Shown in pieces: positions 60,340 to 64,000 of a DNA stretch of 64,000 nt. The notes under the pieces are model-generated. The model had not been told where the DNA came from, ran no database searches, and saw only the letters and a list, made by a program, of their open reading frames with translations. The DNA lies in assembly GCF_036174265.1 (NCBI RefSeq), contig NZ_CP108055.1, positions 5,828,001 through 5,892,000 of the forward strand, read 5' to 3'. Made by a program: the position numbers and the translations under genes. The stretch's first letter is position 1. Every line of letters starts with the position of its first letter. The stretch comes from Streptomyces sp. NBC_00285 (GTDB lineage: Bacteria > Actinomycetota > Actinomycetes > Streptomycetales > Streptomycetaceae).

Positions 60340-60681
60340 ACCGTGCACGCCAACGCGGCAGCCGATGTCCCGGCCCGCCTCGAGGCGCTGGGGACGGCCG
60401 CAGGGCTCGACCGGGCCGCGCTGCACAGCCAGTTGGCGGCCGCGCTGTCGGTCGTGCTGCACCTCGTGCGCGACCGGACCGGGAGGCGCCGGATCGCCGA
60501 GGTGCGTGTGCTGGAGCGGGACTCCTCGGGCCTGGTGCGGACGGTGCCCGCGCTGCGGTGGGGCGCGGAGGCGTTCGTGTACGAGCGCGGGTGGGAGCGG
60601 CTGCGAGAGCTGCTCGGGGGCGCGATGCGAGGGCTGGAGGGGGAGGCGGGTGACTTCGCAACGACGGGACGACGGCGCTGA
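60340..60681 (+). pseudogene. cpaF: cpaF/tadA secretion ATPase, 3' part
   Basis: The remaining 113 codons of the interrupted ATPase: TVHANAAADVPARLEALGTA with the His-box end (HAN), then SVVLHLVRDRTGRRRIAEVR and VYERGWERLRELLGGAMRG. It begins in frame at the right junction. A GTG at 60343 has AGAGAAGGGA just before it, too close for good initiation. It has no P-loop and cannot act alone. If the element were removed exactly, the two parts would restore one protein of about 512 residues. Confidence 0.9.
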
Positions 60682-60738
60682 CCGGGCCGTCGGGGAGCTG
60701 CTGAGGGCCGATGACGGCTCGGACGGTGAGAGGACGTG

Positions 60739-61770
60739 GTGACCGGGATGGATGAGATGTCGCTGGGGTCTATGGGGGTGGCCGTGGGATGCCTCGGCGC
60801 GGCCGCGTGGCTGTCGGGCGGGCGCCGCTCCGGCGTTCGGCGGGCCCAGGCGCTCTTCGAGGGCGGCGGAGTGGCGGGGGTCGGACCTCCGCCGTGGCAG
60901 CAACTGCTGGCGGAACTGCGGCAGGTTCGTGGGCGACTGGGATTCGAGTGGTGGGCGGCGGTCGGCGGCCTGGTGCTCGGGGTGCTGGGGGCTTCGGTGG
61001 TGCCGGTCCTCGCGGGGGCGGCCGGGGTGCCGTTGCTGCGGCGGGTGCGACTTGCCCGCGATGCGCGCCGGGTGCGGGAGCGGCGTACGGACGCGGTGAT
61101 CACGCTGTGCGCGGCGGTCGCCGGAGAGGTGCGGGCGGGGCGGCAGCCGGGCGAGGCGCTGGTGTGGGCCGTGCGGGACTTCGAGGGGGCGGCGGTTGGC
61201 GGCGCGGGCTCGGGTGGGTCCGGGCCTGGAGTGCCGGCGCCTGAAGTCAGTGGGGTCGGTGGGCGGCGCTTCCGGAGGCCGCCCGGTGGGTTGTGGTCGC
61301 GTGGGCTGTGGGCCGGTCCCGGTGCGCCGGAGCCGGGTGGGCTCGGAGACGCGCAGGCGGTCGTGCTGGCGGCGGCCCGGTTCGGTGGGGATGTTCCGGG
61401 GGCGCTTGCGGCCGGGGCTCGGCGGCCTGGGGCCGAAGGGCTGTTGGGGCTTGCCGCGTGCTGGCGGGTGGCCGTTGACCAGGGCGCGGGCCTCGCGGCC
61501 GGGCTGGACCGGCTCGAAGGGGCGTTGCGGGCCGAGCGGGATCAACGGGCGGATCTGCGCGCCCAGTTGGCCGGAGCGCGGTCCACGGCGTGGATGCTCG
61601 CCGCCTTGCCGGCCCTGGGGCTGGGCCTGGGTGGCGCCCTCGGCGTCGACCCCCTGCATGTACTGCTGCACACCGGGAGCGGCCTTGGCTGTCTCCTGGT
61701 CGGCGGCCTGCTGGAGGGCGTCGGGATGTGGTGGGCGATGCGGATCGTGCGGGGAGCTGAGGCGGCGTGA
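60739..61770 (+). CDS. tadB: TadB-like inner-membrane platform protein
   Basis: A 343-residue type II secretion F-family protein. One helix at the N-terminus, a cytoplasmic helical region with RTDAVITLCAAVAGEVRAGR and a long Gly/Pro insert (about residues 155-205), then AGLDRLEGALRAERDQRADL and two C-terminal helices (LAALPALGLGLGGALGV, GSGLGCLLVGGLLEGVGMWW). TadB and TadC form the platform that the CpaF motor turns. With cpaF split, this gene is 57 bases past the ATPase stop, so its expression now depends on transcription through or out of the element. GTG 60736 is an alternative start. Confidence 0.82.
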   Translation: MTGMDEMSLGSMGVAVGCLGAAAWLSGGRRSGVRRAQALFEGGGVAGVGPPPWQQLLAELRQVRGRLGFEWWAAVGGLVLGVLGASVVPVLAGAAGVPLLRRVRLARDARRVRERRTDAVITLCAAVAGEVRAGRQPGEALVWAVRDFEGAAVGGAGSGGSGPGVPAPEVSGVGGRRFRRPPGGLWSRGLWAGPGAPEPGGLGDAQAVVLAAARFGGDVPGALAAGARRPGAEGLLGLAACWRVAVDQGAGLAAGLDRLEGALRAERDQRADLRAQLAGARSTAWMLAALPALGLGLGGALGVDPLHVLLHTGSGLGCLLVGGLLEGVGMWWAMRIVRGAEAA

Positions 61771-62552
61771 GCGCGGAAGTTGTCCACAGGCTGGGGGCGG
61801 TCGTGGGGATCGCGATGGTCGCCTGGCTCACCCGATGGGTTGTCGCGGTACGGCGTGAGCGGAGGTTGCGGCGGCGGCTGGGTGAGCTGTTGGCCGCCGC
61901 GCAGGCCACGGCTGAGGGCCCGCGGTTCGAGGGACGGGAGCTCCTGCGGCGGTGGCTGCCCGTGGTCGGTGTCGGGTGCGCGGGGTGGGTGCTGGTCGGC
62001 GGAGTCCCCGGTGTGGTGGTCGGGCTGGTCGTCGCGGTGGGCCTGTGGCGATGGCGGCTCCGGCAGGTGGCCGGCGTGGGCGTCCAGGAGGCCGACCAGC
62101 GCGAGGCGGCCCGCCAACTCCCGCTCGCCGCCGACCTGCTGGCCGCGTGTATCGCGGCGGGCGCCGGCCCGGTGATCGCGGCACAGGCCGTCGGCGAGGC
62201 ACTGGGCGGGCCCGTGGGAGAGGGACTCGCGCGCGGGGCGGCGGAGGTGCGGCTCGGCAGCGAACCGGGCGACGCCTGGCGAAGGCTCGCCACGACACCC
62301 GGCGCCGAACCACTTGCGCGGCTGCTGACACGCGCCGATGTGACCGGGGTGCCCGCGGCCGGACCGGTCGCCGGACTCGCGGCGGATGCCCGCGCCGACT
62401 GGGGGCGCGCCGCGACGGCACGGGCACGTCGAGCGGCGGTGCTGGTCACCGCGCCGGTCGGGCTGTGTTTCCTGCCCGCGTTCATCGCAGTCGGCGTGCT
62501 GCCGATCGTGATCGGACTCGCGGGCGGAGTGCTGGGAGGAGGTGGGCGATGA
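61767..62552 (+). CDS. tadC: TadC-like inner-membrane platform protein
   Basis: A 261-residue type II secretion F-family protein that overlaps tadB by 4 bases (GTGA). It has helices near residues 5-22, 70-95 and at the end (APVGLCFLPAFIAVGVLPIV). The cytoplasmic F domain reads ARQLPLAADLLAACIAAGAG and ARLLTRADVTGVPAAGPVAG. A DnaA-box-like TTGTCCACA occurs by chance within its first codons (about 61779-61787). Confidence 0.83.
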   Translation: MSAEVVHRLGAVVGIAMVAWLTRWVVAVRRERRLRRRLGELLAAAQATAEGPRFEGRELLRRWLPVVGVGCAGWVLVGGVPGVVVGLVVAVGLWRWRLRQVAGVGVQEADQREAARQLPLAADLLAACIAAGAGPVIAAQAVGEALGGPVGEGLARGAAEVRLGSEPGDAWRRLATTPGAEPLARLLTRADVTGVPAAGPVAGLAADARADWGRAATARARRAAVLVTAPVGLCFLPAFIAVGVLPIVIGLAGGVLGGGGR

Positions 62553-62627
62553 CGGACGACGGCCGCTGAACCGGCGGACCAGCAGGCAGACAGGTAATCA
62601 ACGGGACTGATCCTCACGGGGGTTGAG

Positions 62628-62849
62628 ATGTACAAGACGGTATGGGCGCGGATGCGTGCCCTGGTGTGCAGGACGATGTGCGGGGCGCGGTCGGTGCGCG
62701 AGGACGCGGGGATGGTGACCTCCGAGTACGCGATGGGGATCGTCGCGGCGGTGGCATTCGCGGTGGTGCTCTACAAGGTGGTGACGAGCGGGGCCGTCAG
62801 TGCGGAGCTCCAGGCCATCGTGAAGCGGGCGCTCGATGCGAAGGCGTGA
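62628..62849 (+). CDS. DUF4244 Flp-pilin-like protein
   Basis: A 73-residue small pilin. A basic leader of about 28 residues ends in DAG, followed by MVTSEYAMGIVAAVAFAVVL. The Gly before the mature part and the Glu at +5 are the class III prepilin cleavage features, so TadV-like peptidase processing is likely. The hydrophobic helix would pack in the pilus core. In actinobacterial Tad clusters this family is the presumed major pilin. It is followed by an overlapping TadE gene. Confidence 0.87.
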   Translation: MYKTVWARMRALVCRTMCGARSVREDAGMVTSEYAMGIVAAVAFAVVLYKVVTSGAVSAELQAIVKRALDAKA

Positions 62850-63201
62850 ACGGGCGTCGGACCAGGGGTTCGTGACGGCGGAGTCGGCCATGGTGCTGCC
62901 CGTGCTGGTGATGTTCGCGATGGCGCTGGTGTGGGGGCTGCTCGTGGTGGCCGCACAGATCCAGTGCGTGGACGCTGCCCGGGCAGGTGCTCGGGCGGCG
63001 GCCCGTCAGGACCCCGCCGACGCGGTCGTCCGGGTGGCCCGGGACACGGCCCCGCGCGATGCGCAGGTCACGGTCGCCCGCGAGGGTGACCAGGTCCGTG
63101 TGGTGGTCGTCGCGAAACCGCCCGCACTGCACGGCCTGCCTTTCGAAGTACGCGAGGAGGCCGTGGCGTTGGCGGAGGAGACGGTGGAGGCAGGGGGATG
63201 A
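62836..63201 (+). CDS. TadE-like pseudopilin
   Basis: A 121-residue protein that overlaps the pilin gene by 14 bases. The TadE motif is DQGFVTAESAMVLPVLVMFA (residues 9-28), with Gly-Phe, Glu at +5 and a membrane helix. The outer part is soluble. TadE proteins are minor pilins processed like the main one. Its stop overlaps the start of the next gene. Confidence 0.86.
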   Translation: MRRRERASDQGFVTAESAMVLPVLVMFAMALVWGLLVVAAQIQCVDAARAGARAAARQDPADAVVRVARDTAPRDAQVTVAREGDQVRVVVVAKPPALHGLPFEVREEAVALAEETVEAGG

Positions 63202-63959
63202 GCGGCGCTGCGGCGAGGGGTGGCGCCTCGGAGCGCGGGGTGGTCCCTACGAGGCAGAGAAAAGGCGGGTCTGCCGCCGCCCGGTCTGCCGACGGTGGTC
63301 GGGCCGGTGCCCGCCGTGTGCTTGTCCGGTCTGTGGGCGGTTGCAGGGCTGGCGCCCTTGGCGTGCTCGTCCGGTCCGCCCACGGTTCTCGGGCCGGCAC
63401 CCGTCACGCCTTCGTCCGGTCCCTCGGCGGCCGGCTTGCCGATGCCTGGACTGTTTTCGCCGGCTTCGCCGCTGTCTGCCTCGACAAGGCCCGACGCGCC
63501 GTTGCCCGGCTCGTCGGCGCCCACGCTGCCGCCGGCCAGGCGGACCGGGGTTCCGCCACCGTGTGGAGTGTCGGTGCCATCGCGGTGCTGTGCGTGGTGT
63601 TCGGGGGTGTGCTGGCGTTGGGGCAGGCCGTCGTCGTACGGCACCGGGCGGCCGGCGGCGCGGATCTCGCGGCGCTCGCGGCGGCGGACCACTGGTCCGA
63701 CGGTCTCGGGGCGGCCTGCGCCCGGGCGGAGGGGGTGGCGAGAGCACAGGGCGTGCGGCTCGTGCGGTGCGCGGTGGTCGGCGAGATCTCGGACGTGACG
63801 GCGGTTTCCGGGAGAGGGCCGTTCACGGCGGAGGTCAGGGCACGAGCGGGACCTGCGGGGCCGGTCCCCTCGGGGGCTCCGCTTCCACGGGGCCCGGACG
63901 GAGCGTCGCCTCCTGATGATCCGGCGGTTCCGGGAGCTCCGGCACCGGCTGCGGGGTGA
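63198..63959 (+). CDS. TadE/G-like (Rv3654c-type) secreted protein
   Basis: A 253-residue protein. The functional region is near residues 115-160: DRGSATVWSVGAIAVLCVVF and GQAVVVRHRAAGGADLAALA, the Rv3654c/TadG-like helix. Before it, about 90 residues are made of imprecise repeats (VRSVGGCRAGALGVL, VRSAHGSRAGTRHAF, VRSLGG), unusual for the family and perhaps a coding artefact of repeated DNA; the true start could be near the helix. The 3' end is Pro/Gly-rich and overlaps a possible gene on the other strand from 63835. Confidence 0.75.
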   Translation: MSGAAARGGASERGVVPTRQRKGGSAAARSADGGRAGARRVLVRSVGGCRAGALGVLVRSAHGSRAGTRHAFVRSLGGRLADAWTVFAGFAAVCLDKARRAVARLVGAHAAAGQADRGSATVWSVGAIAVLCVVFGGVLALGQAVVVRHRAAGGADLAALAAADHWSDGLGAACARAEGVARAQGVRLVRCAVVGEISDVTAVSGRGPFTAEVRARAGPAGPVPSGAPLPRGPDGASPPDDPAVPGAPAPAAG

Positions 63960-64000
63960 GATTCGGTGCCTTGCCCTTCCCACAGCGGGCGCCTGGGGAG
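63835..64000 (-). CDS. Possible C-terminus of a gene entering from the right
   Basis: On the - strand a frame open from the window edge ends at 63835 with GKGKAPNLTPQPVPELPEPP and PQVPLVP. Its third-position G/C bias looks better than that of the overlapping TadE/G tail. In S. coelicolor I recall a DEAD-box helicase gene at this place. It may be its disordered end; too little is visible to name it. Confidence 0.38.
   Translation of the reverse strand, partial: SPGARCGKGKAPNLTPQPVPELPEPPDHQEATLRPGPVEAEPPRGPAPQVPLVP

Noticed and set aside
61779-61787. DnaA box TTGTCCACA
   Set aside because: It is a single box inside the tadC coding sequence, with no cluster, so no origin.

Overview
The window is high-GC chromosomal DNA with strong third-position G/C bias, frequent GTG starts and ATGA/GTGA overlaps between genes. 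The gene content (WhiB-like regulator, Crp, DUF4244 pilin, MarP-type protease, 6C RNA) points to an actinomycete, almost certainly Streptomyces. From memory, the order from the penicillin-binding protein and wblA through crp, nth, the CoA pyrophosphatase, nhaA and acs to the Tad genes matches the SCO3550-SCO3580 part of the S. coelicolor chromosome. This was not checked by alignment.

Layout. 1-15 kb holds a partial S9 peptidase, a TrkA/RCK channel-like protein, a UPF0718 permease with its TIGR03943 partner, an amidohydrolase, a glycosyltransferase, a very large nSTAND/WD40 protein, and an ArsR regulator paired with a Mg2+-type P-ATPase. 15-18.4 kb is a small defence-like patch: a degraded toxin-like remnant, a phosphorothioate-type HNH endonuclease and a DUF4041/GIY-YIG protein. 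18.4-22 kb is loose accessory DNA with a frameshifted secreted two-repeat protein, an HTH membrane protein and a tRNA-Pro. 22-53 kb is conserved core: PBP, wblA, two ArsA-like ATPases, Nudix and MBL hydrolases, crp, nth, a MarP-like protease, nhaA, acs, an ECF sigma pair, a SulP-carbonic anhydrase fusion, a deacetylase-like lipoprotein, a MinD-like ATPase, a Fic-like protein, a HAD-IB hydrolase and a 6C-type small RNA.

53.4-64 kb is a Tad (tight adherence/Flp pilus) operon: TadZ/CpaE-like, CpaF ATPase, TadB, TadC, a DUF4244 pilin, TadE and a TadE/G-like protein. Its motor gene cpaF is split in the His-box region by an insertion of about 4.6 kb. The insertion carries two overlapping tyrosine recombinase genes and a TIGR02391/Abi-like cargo gene. 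The two halves of cpaF read in register across the insertion, and the element ends carry an 8-bp inverted repeat. This is the most striking feature of the window.

Regulatory reading. There is a perfect match to the Streptomyces Crp consensus in front of crp, a near-consensus DasR site in front of acs, a 22-bp perfect palindrome over the start of the Fic-like gene, nested palindromes in front of the amidohydrolase, and a 16-bp tandem repeat in front of nhaA. Strong hairpins separate most transcription units.
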